Part shown: positions 10,871-24,159 of the stretch, in pieces
Position numbering within the stretch: the first letter of the stretch is position 1
How the letters are laid out: each line of letters begins with the position of its first letter
From: Candidula unifasciata
Lineage: Eukaryota > Mollusca > Gastropoda > Stylommatophora > Geomitridae
Direction: 5' to 3'
Length of the DNA stretch: 64,000 bases
Assembly (NCBI GenBank): GCA_905116865.2
Contig: CAJHNH020000557.1
Coordinates: 820,184 to 884,183, forward strand
Made by a program: the position numbers and the translations under genes
Notes under the pieces: model-generated
Database searches by the model: none
What the model was told of the DNA's origin: nothing
Seen by the model: the letters and a program-made list of their open reading frames with translations, nothing else

Positions 10871-11310
10871 CTCAAGAGCAAAGTCTGCAGAGCAAGCTAC
10901 AGGGAACCATGAAGGACCTGCAGCTGATAGGAGGTAGTGGACTCACAGCCTGTTCCTTTCCCAACACACTGGTATGCCCCAGATAAAAGATGCAGATAAA
11001 GCACTTTACACGTGACCTCCGAAGAGAAGCATGCCACTCTGCATGAAGCATGCCTATCCTCACCATGCTTTCTGAGTCAGTTACAATCGCGATGTGTGTG
11101 TGTGTGTATACGCGTGTGCATGAGTGTGTATTGTCTTCTCTAGTCAGCAGAAAACTGCAGTGACCATTTTCACCTCCATTCTTAAGCTGGATGTTGTGGT
11201 ATCACATGCCAGGCTCTCATGCAATAAACATCAACCAACAGCTTTTGCCAAGAACCCCAAAGCACCTCTTCTGCCTCTTGACACTGAACTATCCGTATAA
11301 ATAATCATTT
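10871..11310 (-). mobile_element. LINE remnant with RNase H motif
   Basis: On the minus strand LGHTSVLGKEQA lies near 10,940-10,990, a decayed RNase H motif. The neighbouring DNA (aagcatgcc-actctgcatgaagcatgcc, ccaagaaccccaaagcacctcttctgcc) matches 32,980-33,200. The orientation is the same as the host gene. Confidence 0.65.
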
Positions 11311-11734
11311 AGTGATCATGGAGACTGGTAACCCAGGATCCAAGACTAAAGACAGCATAAATAAGGGTTTGAATGAAAAGATACAGCCAACAAGGGTCTG
11401 TCAGTAAGAAGACTAACAACAAGCATTTCACATCAAAGTATGTTTTTTTTTTTCTCTCCAAGTATCCAGAAACCTTGAGTTGTAAACCCTATGGCTTGGT
11501 ACTATGGATATTGCAACCCTTTGGCCTTGATTCCATGATAGAAACCATACATCTGGAAGAAATGTGGCTTTTCTGCCTACCCCGGGGCATGAACCCCGAC
11601 CACAAGGAGTTCGTCATTCGGAGAGTTTTAACCAAATACGCTAGCGAGCCGGGCACGTAAACAACAAGAATTTTACCTCAAGAATTATTTGACAAAGGTA
11701 AGACAGCACAGGCCAGCAAAAGCAGGTCACTCAC

Positions 11735-11818
11735 CTGTATGAATCCTGAAATGCTGCTGCAGGTGAGAAAGCTGCTTGAAGCCTCGTTCACAACAAGAAC
11801 AGACGTACTTGCGCTCAC
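11735..11818 (-). CDS. C2H2 zinc-finger exon, fifth visible finger
   Basis: This 84-bp minus-strand exon has acceptor ttctcag and donor GTGAGT, both in the shared phase. It encodes one finger: linker [10 protein letters not shown], helix [12 protein letters not shown], then HTG. All four zinc ligands are present, with C-x2-C-x12-H-x3-H spacing. Recognition residues -1, 2, 3 and 6 are Q, S, H and Q, the same as the previous exon. The intron before it (11,819-17,106) contains the 41-bp and 72-bp minisatellites. The intron after it contains LINE fragments and the 19-bp array. The finger is too short for an ORF list and is called from its splice sites and motif. Confidence 0.93.
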
Positions 11819-12324
11819 CTGAGAAAACATCAACAGCATCAATCCAAGAAATAACTAAGTACGTAAAAAGTAATTAATACATACATAACAAATAATTCAT
11901 GAATAATAAATGCTATGCAAATTTTAAACAAGTGTATAAATAATACATACATTATAACTGATACATAAATAATATATGCTTGTTATTCTACTAGTCATCA
12001 CACTCTGTCACTCATCACAACTTTATCTCTACTGTCAACTCTGCCTAAAGATATGTTCCTGGAAAAAAATCAACAAATGAGCTTGCCAGTAATCAATATA
12101 ATTACCTTAGTGTTAAGAAGACTGACCACCCATGGTTTTACCATAGTACAATGGTGCTGATTGTAAGTAACTTAGGCAGCAAAAAAAGAGAATGACAATT
12201 ATCTATCAAAAATTAACCACAAATAAGACAGTGAGATCAAACCTGCCTGTTATGACAGACAAATATCTAGCTAACCGGAGAACAACTTTCACCAAGTCCA
12301 TGCAGGAAATCTGAATTATGCAAC

Positions 12325-13192
12325 TGTGAAGAATAACCAACAACGAGAAACCTATCTCTGAGGCACAATAGTAATAACCAACAACGGGGAACCTATCTCT
12401 GAGGCACAATAGTAATAACTAACAATGGGAAACCTATCTCTAAGGGACAATAGGAATAATTAACAACGGGAAAACTATCTCTAAGGGACAATAGGAATAA
12501 CTAACAATGGGAAACCTATCTCTAAGGCACAATAGTAATAACTAACAATGGGAAACCTATCTCTAAGGGACAATAGGAATACCTAACAAAAGAAAACCTA
12601 TCTCTAAGGGACAATAGGAATACATACCAATGGGAAAACTATCTCTAAGGGACAAAAGGAATACCTAACAACAGAAAACCTATCTCTGATGGTCAATAGC
12701 AATAATTAACAATGGAAAACATATCTCTAATGGACAACAGGAATAACTAACAATGGGAAAACTATCTCTAAGGGACAATAGGAATATCTAACAACAGAAA
12801 ACCTATCTCCAAGGGACAATAGGAATAATTAACAATGGAAAACCTATCTCTAAGGGACAATAGGAATAACTAACAATGGGAAACCTATCTCTAAGGCACA
12901 ATAGTAATAACTAACAACGGGAAACCTATCTCTAAGGGACAATAGGAATAACTAACAATGGGAAACCTATCTCTAAGGGACAATAGGAATAACTAACAAC
13001 GGGAAACCTATCTCTAAGGGACAATAGGAATAACTAACAACGGGAAACCTATCTCTAAGGGACAATAGGAATAACTAACAACGGGAAACCTATCTCTAAG
13101 GGACAATAGGAATAACTAACAATGGGAAACCTATCTCTAAGGGACAATAGGAATAACTAACAACGGGAAACCTATCTCTAAGGCACAATGCT
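12325..13192. repeat. 41-bp minisatellite, ~21 copies
   Basis: Unit ggaataactaacaatgggaa plus acctatctctaagggacaata. Copies at the left are more diverged; those from 12,840 to 13,180 are nearly identical. Confidence 0.98.
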
Positions 13193-13479
13193 GCTGCTGC
13201 TGGTGAGTGTCAGAAGGCATCAGTGGAGCAACTTCAACAGTTTTTTTTCCCCCATTTTTGTTGATTCATAGGCTTTACTCTGGAAATTAGGGCTGTCGTG
13301 CTGTTTCACAGTCTTGATGTTAAGACTTTCATTTTATGTGGGCTGTTCTGACATCCTAAAATAAGTCTAGCTAAATACCTGATGAAGAAGTAAATCTCTG
13401 ACTTTCATGGCAGTATAAAGATGTGCTACATGTTCATCACCATGCTGACCAATAATTCTTTATTCCTTCTGAGAAGCTA
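13193..13479. other. short spacer between two minisatellites
   Basis: Contains (gct)4 followed by ggtgagt, which looks like the end of a zinc-finger exon in neither strand's correct frame. Nothing else is recognised. Confidence 0.4.
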
Positions 13480-16060
13480 ATGCACCTGGCATGTTTGTGC
13501 CTCCAACTTCAACATTCATTTGTGTCAGGTTGACTAGTGTCATGTCCAACTCTGCATCTGGCATGTTTGTGCCTCCAACTTCAGCATTTATTTGTGTCAG
13601 CTTGACTAGTGTCATGTCCAGCTATGCATCTCGCATGTTTGCGCCTCCAACTTCAGCATTTATTTGTGTCAGGTTGACTAGTGTCATGTCCAGCTATGCA
13701 TCTCGCATGTTTGTGCCTCCAACTTCAGCATTTATTTGTGTCAAGTTGACTAGTGTCATGTCCAGCTAATGCATCTGGCATGTTTGTGCCTCCAACTTCA
13801 ACATTTATTTGTGTCAGCTTGACTAGTGTCATGTCCAGCTATGCATCTCGCATGTTTGTGCCTCCAACTTCAGCATTTATTTGTGTCAGGTTGACTAGTG
13901 TTATGTCCAACTACGCACCTGGCATGTTTGTGCCTCCAACTTCAGCAGTTATTTGTGTCAAGTTGACTAGTGTCATGTCCAACTCTGCATCTGGCATGTT
14001 TGTGCCTCCAACTTCAACATTTATTTGTGTCAGCTTGACTAGTGTCATGTCCAGCTATGCATCTCGCATGTTTGTGCCTCCAACTTCAGCATTTATTTGT
14101 GTCAGGTTGACTAGTGTCATGTCCAGCTATGCACCAGGCATGTTTGTGCCTCCAACTTCAGCATTTATTTGTGTCAGGTTGACTAGTGTTATGTTCAACT
14201 ATGCACCTGGCATGTTTGTGCCTCCAACTTCAGCATTTATTTGTGTCAAGTTGACTAGTGTCATGTCCAACTATGCACCTGGCATGTTTGTGCCTCCAAC
14301 TTCAGCAGTTATTTGTGTCAAGTTGACTAGTGTCATGTCCAACTATGCACCTGGCATGTTTGTGCCTCCAACTTCAGCATTTATTTGTGTCAAGTTGACT
14401 AGTGTCATGTCCAACTATGCACCTGGCATGTTGGGGCCTCCAACTTCAGCATTTATTTGTGTCAAGTTGACTAGTGTCATGTCCAGCTTTGCACCAGGCA
14501 TGTTTGTGCCTCCAACTTCAGCAGTTATTTGTGTCAGGTTGACTAGTGTCATGTCCAACTACGCACCTGGCATGTTTGTGCCTCCAACTTCAGCATTTAT
14601 TTGTGTCAAGTTGACTAGTGTCATGTCCAACTATGCACCTGGCATGTTTGTGCCTCCAACTTCAGCATTTATTTGTGTCAAGTTGACTAGTGTCATGTCC
14701 AACTATGCACCTGGCATGTTGGGGCCTCCAACTTCAGCATTTATTTGTGTCAAGTTGACTAGTGTCATGTCCAGCTATGCACCTGGCATGTTGGGGCCTC
14801 CAACTTCAGCATTTATTTGTGTCAAGTTGACTAGTGTCATGTCCAACTATGCACCTGGCATGTTGGGGCCTCCAACTTCAGCATTTATTTGTGTCAAGTT
14901 GACTAGTGTCATGTCCAACTATGCACCTGGCATGTTGGGGCCTCCAACTTCAGCATTTATTTGTGTCAAGTTGACTAGTGTCATGTCCAACTATGCACCT
15001 GGCATGTTTGTGCCTCCAACTTCAGCATTTATTTGTGTCAAGTTGACTAGTGTCATGTCCAACTATGCACCTGGCATGTTTGTGCCTCCAACTTCAGCAT
15101 TTATTTGTGTCAAGTTGACTAGTGTCATGTCCAACTATGCACCTGGCATGTTTGTGCCTCCAACTTCAGCATTTATTTGTGTCAGGTTGACTAGTGTTAT
15201 GTTCAACTCTGCATCTGGCATGTTTGTGCCTCCAACTTCAGCATTTATTTGTGTCAAGTTGACTAGTGTCATGTCCAACTATGCACCTGGCATGTTGGGG
15301 CCTCCAACTTCAGCATTTATTTGTGTCAAGTTGACTAGTGTCATGTCCAACTATGCACCTGGCATGTTTGTGCCTCCAACTTCAGCATTTATTTGTGTCA
15401 AGTTGACTAGTGTCATGTCCAACTATGCACCTGGCATGTTTGTGCCTCCAACTTCAGCATTTATTTGTGTCAAGTTGACTAGTGTCATGTCCAACTATGC
15501 ACCTGGCATGTTTGTGCCTCCAACTTCAGCATTTATTTGTGTCAGGTTGACTAGTGTTATGTTCAACTCTGCATCTGGCATGTTTGTGCCTCCAACTTCA
15601 GCATTTATTTGTGTCAAGTTGACTAGTGTCATGTCCAACTATGCACCTGGCATGTTTGTGCCTCCAACTTCAACATTCATTTGCTTCAAGTTGACTAGTG
15701 TCATGTCCAGCTAATGCATCTGGCATGTTTGTTCCTCCAACTTCAGCATTTATTTGTGTCAGGTTGACTAGTGTTATGTTCAACTACGCACCTGGCATGT
15801 TTGTGCCTCCAACTTCAGCATTTATTTGTGTCAAGTTGACTAGTGTCATGTCCAACTATGCACCTGGCATGTTGGCGCCTCCAACTTCAGCATTTATTTG
15901 TGTCAGGTTGACTAGTGTCATGTCCAGCTATGCACCTTGTATGTTTGGTGCCTCCAACTTCAGCAGTTATTTGTGTCAGGTTGAATAGTGTCATGTCCAA
16001 CTATGCACTGGCATGTTTGTGCCTCCAACTTTAGCATTTATTTGTGTCAGGTTGACTTCC
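13480..16060. repeat. 72-bp minisatellite, ~36 copies
   Basis: The largest array in the window (2.6 kb). Unit begins catgtttgtgcctccaactt. Variants (tttgtg/ttgggg, tatgcacct/tctgcatct) recur in blocks, showing segmental expansion. A 24-residue periodic frame of 653 codons on the plus strand is a by-product of the 72-bp period. The array lies in an intron on the strand opposite to the gene. Confidence 0.98.
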
Positions 16061-16259
16061 TCAATAGAAAATCCATTAAAAAAAAGGAATTTATTTACCT
16101 GTGAGAAGGTTTTCTTCCATTAACAATTTTGACATGACAGTGGCCTTTTGGTGTACTCTTGTGCACTTTTGAACTATTGTATGATGAGGGGCTGCTGGAA
16201 AAGCCAGTAAGGACACTGGGCTTTTTGTGTGTGATGAGAGACCAGAGTTTGAATCCTTA

Positions 16260-16505
16260 GGTGAAGGACCTTTATTCCCGGGGATCTCTGTGAATTAGTC
16301 AAGCCTTTTGCTTCGTGCTCTGAAAATTGTGGGTTCACTTCATGGCTGCACTGCTCAATTCATGAGTGTAAGTTTTACCTAGAGATCATCACCGGAGCTT
16401 CAGAGTTCATGGTTTGTGTGATGCTCTCTGAAGGTGGCTAGCCATTCTTTGGAGAGAGGCCAAGCAATCTAGAATAAAATCTGTTGAAATGAAGTTGATT
16501 CTCTT
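16260..16505 (+). mobile_element. tRNA-derived repeat, family 3 copy
   Basis: Shares ctctgaa-ggt/attgtgggttcacttca, gctagcc and aat..aaatctgtt-aaatga features with 27,700-27,895, and a short head match with 38,690-38,745. The gtgggttcacttc part resembles a B box. Confidence 0.5.
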
Positions 16506-16837
16506 GAATTCACTTTAAAAAAATGTCCCATCAGGTGTAAAAATAAATATCCTAACTAGCACCGTCCACAGTGAGACATCGCTAGCCAAGCGGCCCTACA
16601 TACATAGGTTTATGTTCCAATGTCCTACCCCATCCTAAATATGGTACATGAAGGCAGTAAAGACAACCTGTTTAGAGAATGATTTACGTGTGGATATAAT
16701 TATCACACTGGACTTTGTTTTCTTGCTATTATATTAAAAAGCTAGATATCTGATCTTACTACCTAAGAGAACAGAGAGGAGGGTGAATTATTAGTTAGAC
16801 ACCGGTTGTACAAGTTTTGCTTCCACATGTTCCATAA

Positions 16838-17045
16838 TGAAAGAATACAACAAATATTACAGGTAATAAACACATCTAGTCCTAAATGATTTCCATATGT
16901 TCTATAAAACAAGCATTCAATAAATATTACCGTTAATAAACACATCTAGTCCTAAATGATTTCCATATGTTCTATAAAACAAGCATTCAATAAATATTAC
17001 CGTTAATAAACACATCTAGTCCTATAGGATCTCCATATGTTCTAT
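16838..17045. repeat. ~68-bp tandem triplication
   Basis: Three units containing aataaacacatctagtcc and tccatatgttctataa follow one another just upstream of the donor side of the 17,107 exon. The middle two are nearly identical. Confidence 0.9.
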
Positions 17046-17092
17046 ATTATGGAAAAAATACACTGATTTACAATATGTTTTAAATGAAATCA

Positions 17093-17266
<174 letters not shown>

Positions 17267-17800
17267 TTAGGATTTATTCTAGACAACAGATTTTATTTTG
17301 TGGTCTAACCCCAGTACTTCTGTTTGGAGAAAAGCTTTAGATCCCGACTCTAAATATGCCAAAGGATTTTTACTCTTCTACTCTAAAATGTGTTGGACTG
17401 CCGTGGCCCTTGATATGGATCACATATTTCACAATGCTGTTTACAAGCCAAGCTTGCTTGATGTTCAAATCTTTTAGGATGTCAGTATTTCTATTCTCTG
17501 TTAGCAGTCTGCTAATGGTTTAACAGTTAGTGCGTGGCTAACAATTTCCTTCCAGCAAAATGTAATTCTCTGCATGCAGATATCAGATGATAGGGGGCCT
17601 ATATTTTATATAAATTATGATTCCTACTGACTTTCAATAGATTCTTTTTTTTTTTTTTTTATCAGTGAACAGCTACAATGGATCTCCTAAAGCGTTTTTA
17701 TTCAAATCAACTGTTTTAGTAAACAATCCTAGTGATATACACTATAAAAATGAGAATTATTTTCAGCATGGGTTACATGAGGATACTGGGCTGTCCCAAC

Positions 17801-18500
17801 CAGTTTTTCCTAGCCAGTGAATAGTTTAAATTCTGTTCCATTTTTATAACCTGTTTGTCCTAGCCAGTGAATAGATTTAATTCTGTCCCATTATTATAAC
17901 CTGTTTGTCCTAGCCAGTGAATAGATTTAATTCTGTCCCATTATTATAACCTGTTTGTCCTAGCCAGTGAATAGATTTAATTCTGTCCCATTATTATAAC
18001 CTGTTTGTCCTAGCCAGTGAATAGATTTAATTCTGTCCCATTATTTACACCAGTTTTTCCTAGCCAATGAATAGATTTAATTCTGTCCCATTATTTTAAC
18101 GAGTTTTTCCTAGCCAATGAATAGATTTAATTCTGTCCCATTATTTACACCAGTTTTTCCTAGCCAGTGAATAGATTTAATTCTGTCCCACTATTTACAC
18201 CAGTTTTTCCTAGCCAATGAATAGATTTAATTCTGTCCCACTATTTACACCAGTTTTTCCTAGCCAGTGAATAGATTTAATTCTGTCCCACTATTTACAC
18301 CAGTTTTTCCTAGCCAATGAATAGATTTAATTCTGTCCCACTATTTACACCAGTTTTTCCTAGCCAATGAATAGATTTAATTCTGTCCCACTATTTACAC
18401 CAGTTTTTCCTAGCCAATGAATAGATTTAATTCTGTCCCATTATTTACACCAGTTTTTCCTAGCCAGTGAATAGATTTAATTCTGTCCCATTATTTTAAA
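17801..18500. repeat. 50-bp minisatellite, 14 copies
   Basis: Exactly 14 units of 50 bp, with tagccagtgaatagatttaa as core. Two block variants (ctgtttgtcc early, cagtttttcc later) indicate spread by block duplication. Confidence 0.98.
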
Positions 18501-18527
18501 ACCAGTTTCAAAGATAGATCTCAATAT

Positions 18528-18742
18528 CTGTGGGACATTTCTCTATAAAAACTCTAGAACTGGGTGGTCTATGGGACATTTCTCTATAAAAACTCTAGAA
18601 CTGGGTGGTCTATGGGACATTTCTCTATAAAAACTCTAGAACTGGGTGGTCTATGGGACATTTCTCTATAAAAACTCTAGAACTGGGTGGTCTATGGGAC
18701 ATTTCTCTATAAAAACTCTAGAACTGGGTGGTCTGTGGGACA
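18528..18742. repeat. 41-bp minisatellite, ~5 copies
   Basis: Nearly identical units of gggacatttctctataaaaa plus ctctagaactgggtggtctat. The identity suggests recent expansion. Confidence 0.97.
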
Positions 18743-18879
18743 CATTTATGGGGTCCAGAAGAAAGAAAAACTCAACTTGAGAAAGTAATACTTTTTATGG
18801 CATTAACCATCGGCTATTAATTTCTCATGAGGAAATGTTCTACTATCTCATCCCCTAATTTTAACTTTCTAATGCCCCA

Positions 18880-19175
18880 AATAATTTACTTTCTGACCTC
18901 CCATATTTTCTACAATGCCAAATACTTTACATGTTTATATCACACAATGATTTCAGAACAATTCTACATTCTAATCTCCCAAATACTTTAAATGTTTATC
19001 TCCCACAATGATTTCCAAACAATTCTACATTCTACTCTCCCAAATACTTTACATGTTTATCTCCCACAATGATTTCCAAACAATTCTACATTCTACTCTC
19101 CCAAATACTTTACATGTTTATCTCCCACAATGATTTCCAAACAATTCTACATTCTCATCTCCCAACTTTAAATTT
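18880..19175. repeat. 61-bp minisatellite, ~4.5 copies
   Basis: Units contain ccaaatactttacatgttta and caattctacattct at a 61-bp spacing; the outer copies are diverged. Confidence 0.93.
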
Positions 19176-20164
19176 CGATACTCCCAACAAAGGGTGTGTT
19201 GAAAATGTCTAGATATTCTTGTTATAGGTAATACAATACAGACTTCACATTTCTGTAATCTACAAACTGTCTACAACCTTGACCGGAGGCAGGGGGAAAC
19301 ACTGTGAATACTTATAAGCCGCAACATAAGGAAATCAAGGACACATACAGAGTCATACTCAAAAACATAAACTCTTGTATCACAAATTTTGTATTGAAGG
19401 CCATGCATTACATGAAACGAAACAAAATAAAACGTGCCATCGGATTCTCGAGGTGTTTCTATGAGATCTCGTTTCTCCTTTAATTCCGACAACGCGATAC
19501 AAGAAAAACATCTAAAATGAAAAATATTCATAAATTTGAAGAAAAATTTGCCACACAAAAAAAATTTGATAAATAAAAGAAAAGAAAAACAAATTTAAAA
19601 AAAAAAACACACACACACACCGCCAGTAATTGAGAAGAGTATATTTTAATGTGATTAAATATTATCAGCCAGCTAGCTGATCCCATCACCACCTGCTACT
19701 AGCATTTTGGCTGTCCGCTGATTTCCCTGCCTCCTGTCTTTTCCGGCCCAAGGTCTCTCTGATGTGACCACAATGGTGCTGGGTGATCCCTGCCTCTTCT
19801 CCAGAAACAATTGTACTGTGATCTAACTAGTATCATCATCATGTAGCAGGTCTTCACTCATACAAGGCGGCTTCAAAAGAAAACCTTAAAAGTTAAAACC
19901 TTAATAGCTTGGCCAGTATTGTCTTATAATCTGTCAATACTTCTTCAAGGACGTCAAGAGTGTTAAGCATGTGACATCGCAGTGCAGACGGACATGTTGA
20001 TGCCATAGTTACAGTTTAAAGATGTTCACTCCACTCTTGACACCAAAGAAGCCTTCTCGCATATCAAAGCAAATAACATCCTGAAAACTCCTCCAGTCAC
20101 AATAGACGACCAAGTAAGGACTGTGATGAAATCATTAGTGTATTATTTTTAAAAATTCTAAACA
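19176..20164. other. intron sequence, nothing recognised
   Basis: No exon or clear mobile element. A short (CA)n lies near 19,605-19,620. Confidence 0.5.
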
Positions 20165-20950
20165 TATATGAACTTAGCCACTGTGGAAGCCTGATAATGG
20201 ACTTGGCCACTGTGGAAGCCTGATAATGGACTTGGCTACTGTGGAAGCCTGATAATGGACTTGGCCCCTGTGGAAGCCTGATAATGGACTTGGCCCCTGT
20301 GGAAGCCTGATAATGGACTTGGCCACTGTGGAAGCCTGATAATGGACTTGGCTACTGTGTTAACCTGATAATGGACTTCGCCACTGTGGAAGCCTGATAA
20401 TGAACTTGGCTACTGTGGAAACCTGATAATGGACTTGGTCACTGTGGAAGCCTGATAATGAACTTGGCTACTGTGGAAGCCTGATAATGAACTTGGCTAC
20501 TGTGGAAACCTGATAATGGACTTGGCTACTGTGGAAACCTGATAATGGACTCGGTCACTGTGGAAGCCTGATAATGGACTTGGCTACTGTGGAAACCTGA
20601 TAATGAACTTGGCCACTGTGGAAGCCTGATAATGGACTTGGCTACTGTGGAAACCTGATAATGAACTTGGCCACTGTGGAAGCCTGATAATGGACTTGGC
20701 TACTGTGGAAGCCTGATAATGAACTTGGCTACTGTGGAAACCTGATAATGGACTTGGCCACTGTGGAAACCTGATAATGAACTTGGCTACTGTGGAAACC
20801 TGATAATGAACCTGGCCACTGTGGAAGCCTGATAATGGACTTGGCTACTGTGGAAACCTGATAATGGACTTGGTCACTGTGGAAACCTGATAATGGACTT
20901 GGCCACTGTGGAAGCCTGATAATGAACTTGGCCACTGTGGAAGCCTGATG
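20165..20950. repeat. 29-bp minisatellite, ~27 copies
   Basis: Unit cttggccactgtggaagcct plus gataatgga. Variation at ggcc/ggct, gaag/gaaa and tgga/tgaa is shuffled between copies. Confidence 0.98.
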
Positions 20951-21129
20951 TCTTTAGCATGTCCTGACCAAATGTGCAAAGTGTAAGAACACACTTCACA
21001 TGGGGTTGAGATTCAAGGAAGAGCCAATCACACATTTCTTCAGACTGAAAGGGTGAAACAATCTTTATAAAGATACCTATGTTTTTAATGCATTTGCAGT
21101 AGCCAGCAAAGTCGGGTAGACTAGCACCG

Positions 21130-21530
21130 AGGATTCAAACATATGACATTTCAGTCAGTAGACCAAGTGTGCTAGACAGTGTGCTGCCATTGCTCTGACA
21201 TCAAACATATGACATTTCAGTCAGTAGACCAAGTGTGCTAGACAGTGTGCTAGCCATTGCTCTGACATCAAACATATGACATTTCAGTCAGTAGACCAAG
21301 TGTGCTAGACAGTGTGCTAGACATTGCTCTGACATCAAACATATGACATTTCAGTCAGTAGACCAAGTGTGCTAGACATTGGTCTGACATCAAACATATG
21401 ACATTTCAGTCAGTAGACCAAGTGTGCTAGACAGTGTGCTAGCCATTGCTCTGAAATCAAACATATGACATTTCAGTCAGTAGACCAAGTGTGCTAGACA
21501 GTGTGCTAGCCATTGCTCCGACATCACACA
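21130..21530. repeat. 65-67-bp minisatellite, 6 copies
   Basis: Units contain tcaaacatatgacatttcag and agaccaagtgtgctagacag; one copy lacks the inner gtgtgctag duplication. Confidence 0.96.
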
Positions 21531-22080
21531 GAACGCACACATTTCAATTCTTCCTTTTATCTGAGATCAAAACTCACATCTGATGATGTGTAGGATGTGT
21601 GTTTATATCTCAGCAATCAGTTTTTCCTGGTCCTGTTTGTCTGTGGTAATCAGTTTGTATGTGCACATGTGAGTGTCTGTGTGCTTGAGAGTGACAGAGA
21701 GCTAGAGAATAAGAGAGAGATAACGAGAGGAAGAGATGGATAGATTCCAGGTTTTTTTTTTTGGTTTTTTTTTTTTGCAAGTATTATATGACTGCTTAAA
21801 TGTACAAATTAATGACACATGTTTGCATGTGTGTGTAAAGTACACACATACATAGCTACATACTCAATACATCACACCTGCACAATGGAATGAAAAAATG
21901 GCTGGACATGAAAGAATAACAAACAAATACAGAAACAACAAAACTTACACAGAAATCATGCCTAATCATGCACTAGTCGTGGCAACACAAGCTGACATCA
22001 TATCAAACAGTACACAGCAAAATTACTATTTTAAAAAAAAAATACACACGCGCGCGCACGCACACACATGCACACGCTTG

Positions 22081-22112
<32 letters not shown>

Positions 22113-22526
22113 TAAGCACTCTAGTTTGCTGCAGTCAAGAAGTGTGTTCAAAGAGGAGTTCAAACAAAAATGTCCGGCCGGTGATGGCACTCAACAGCGA
22201 CGCCCCATCATTAAAGTGACACGGATGACAAGAGGAACGATCGTAAGCGCGACAGAAATATGGCGTAGAGTAAACGAGGTGGATGCCCACAGATTAGCTG
22301 AGAGACACAATAAATGTGTTTTTTTTTTTTTTTTAAAGAAAGAATAAATTGTCTTCACTGTATGAATGAATCAAGAATTGACATCACTGCCCTCGGGGCA
22401 TTAACCCACGAAAAGTCAACACACTAACAGTACAATTTGCAAACGGATTCAAAGTCCGCATATTTGTTTCCCTCAGTGTTAAAAATCTTCCAGAACCTCT
22501 CCCACTCCCCGCCCCACCCCGCTGAA
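21531..22526. other. intron sequence with CA/CG-rich microsatellite
   Basis: No exon recognised. An alternating purine-pyrimidine stretch (CA/CG) spans about 22,045-22,112, a possible Z-DNA-forming tract. Confidence 0.6.
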
Positions 22527-22745
22527 TTATTCTGTCAACGAACGGATTCTCTTATGTCTTACTGCACTAGCTGTTGGATCCCAGAGAGCCGTCACCGTGT
22601 TCGCTATAGCATAAAGTAGCTCACCACCCAAAGGCAGAGCTGCAGCCCACCTATCAGCCTGCTCATTACCCAGCACACCAGCATCTCCTGGACCGAAAAT
22701 CCACCAGAAGCTCTTGCTCGCCAACTGAAGCAAGCCAAGCTACGC
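22527..22745 (-). mobile_element. LINE remnant with RNase H motif
   Basis: On the minus strand a 68-codon frame contains GPGDAGVLGNEQADRWA, an RNase H motif of non-LTR retrotransposons, followed by ALPLGGELLY. It is a truncated fragment of the same family as 6,310 and 57,570. Confidence 0.75.
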
Positions 22746-23117
22746 ACAGAACGCTGGTTTCTATCTTCCCAACCGTCGTGCTCTGTGAATCAAACAGACA
22801 AGTAGTCCTGGCCACGATACAGCCAGAACCAGCATCATCTTGTCAGTGTTGGCGATTCCATTGTGTACCGGCGAATGCAGTCTACACTGCCGGCATCTAC
22901 TACCTTTGGCCGGGGGGGGGGGCAAAAAGGAGGAAGGAGCGGAATGGCGGGGGGTGCATCCTGAGCCTGTGAGCTTAATGCCGTGTGTCTAAGTGCAGTC
23001 CCCAGGAACTGGACAGGTGAGTGACACCGGCAGAGAACAATCATTCCATCACTCAAGTGTTCGAGCCTGGGCTCTGGATCTGAGAGATCCTGAAGTAATC
23101 AATTAGTTCGCGGCGTC

Positions 23118-23340
23118 TCCTTTACAGGACTTTGCAGAACCAACTCCAGCATTTTTTGGGCTGTTGGTTTTCCAGACAAATTTGCCGTTCAATAGTTTGT
23201 CATTGCGGTCGGCTCTCACGACCACTGTCGAAAACAGTACAAGGTGGTCTGCTGCCAAATCGCCTGCAGCTAGGATCGAACCCGGTACTCCGGCATTACC
23301 CAGTGGTTTAGCAACGCCTATGTCACAGACGCCGACAACG
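23118..23340 (-). mobile_element. SINE family 4 copy
   Basis: Matches 40,575-40,790 over its length (tttacaggac-ttgcagaacc, agtttgtcattgc, gcagctaggatcgaacccgg). On the minus strand the gggttcgatcc part is a B box. The plus-oriented relative is at 55,720-55,935. Confidence 0.75.
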
Positions 23341-23705
23341 TCATAAACGAGTAGGGGGGAAAAAACAACATAGTATTTTTTTTTAAAAGAAAAAGAAACC
23401 ATTTTACAAGAAAACAAGAAAGGCGTTCACAGCCCTCCAGCACCCCCACCCCACCCCCCCCCCTTCCCCCCGAAGAGAGATACCATACTGATCTTGGCGA
23501 CCCCAGGCCTGCAGACAGCAATAGTCCACACTTACTGGCGCTAAATCTACTGATCCAACTGTGTGCCTTTAGCTAACAAACGGCCAGAACAGTGCAGTCT
23601 CAAATTCACGATAATCGATCGGTTACCAGTTATCAGGTGAACATGTTCGGGTTAGTGAATTCTTCATGAGGCCATATATGACCCCCCCCCCCTTTTTCCT
23701 CATTT

Positions 23706-23708
23706 TTT

Positions 23709-23793
<85 letters not shown>
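23706..23793. repeat. (CT)n microsatellite
   Basis: About 44 uninterrupted CT dinucleotides, preceded by a poly-C tract and followed within 120 bp by a (CA)n run. Confidence 0.99.
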
Positions 23794-23798
<5 letters not shown>

Positions 23799-23866
23799 AA
23801 TCTTTCCAACATTTCCCTCACCCCCGTCTTCTCTCTCTCGTACGCACCATCATCCCCCACTCACCA

Positions 23867-23898
<32 letters not shown>

Positions 23899-24159
23899 TA
23901 TCGCCCCACAAACACACTAACACACGCTAGAAGTGCGGGAGACACCAGCAGACGACAAGTCACGTGACTGGACACATCGACTCCGATGGTGATGTCAGCA
24001 CTCACTCAATCATCACCTGGCAACCACACTACCAGAACCGGCATCTCTTTGTCAGTATTTTTTTTTTAAATTATTTTTTTTTTTTAATTTGGAGTAAACT
24101 GTTGATTTCATGATCTACGAAAATATGGCTACAATCAGCACGAAGATTCGTTCTGAACA

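Noticed and set aside
13185..13220. Extra zinc-finger exon suggested by gctgctgctgctggtgagt
   Set aside because: No Cys pair, no acceptor and no finger frame on either strand; chance triplet run at the edge of an array.
13753..15714. 653-codon plus-strand open frame with a 24-residue repeat
   Set aside because: It is a read-through of a 72-bp minisatellite (72 is divisible by 3) inside an intron, with no non-repeat coding flank, no splice signals and no conserved domain.
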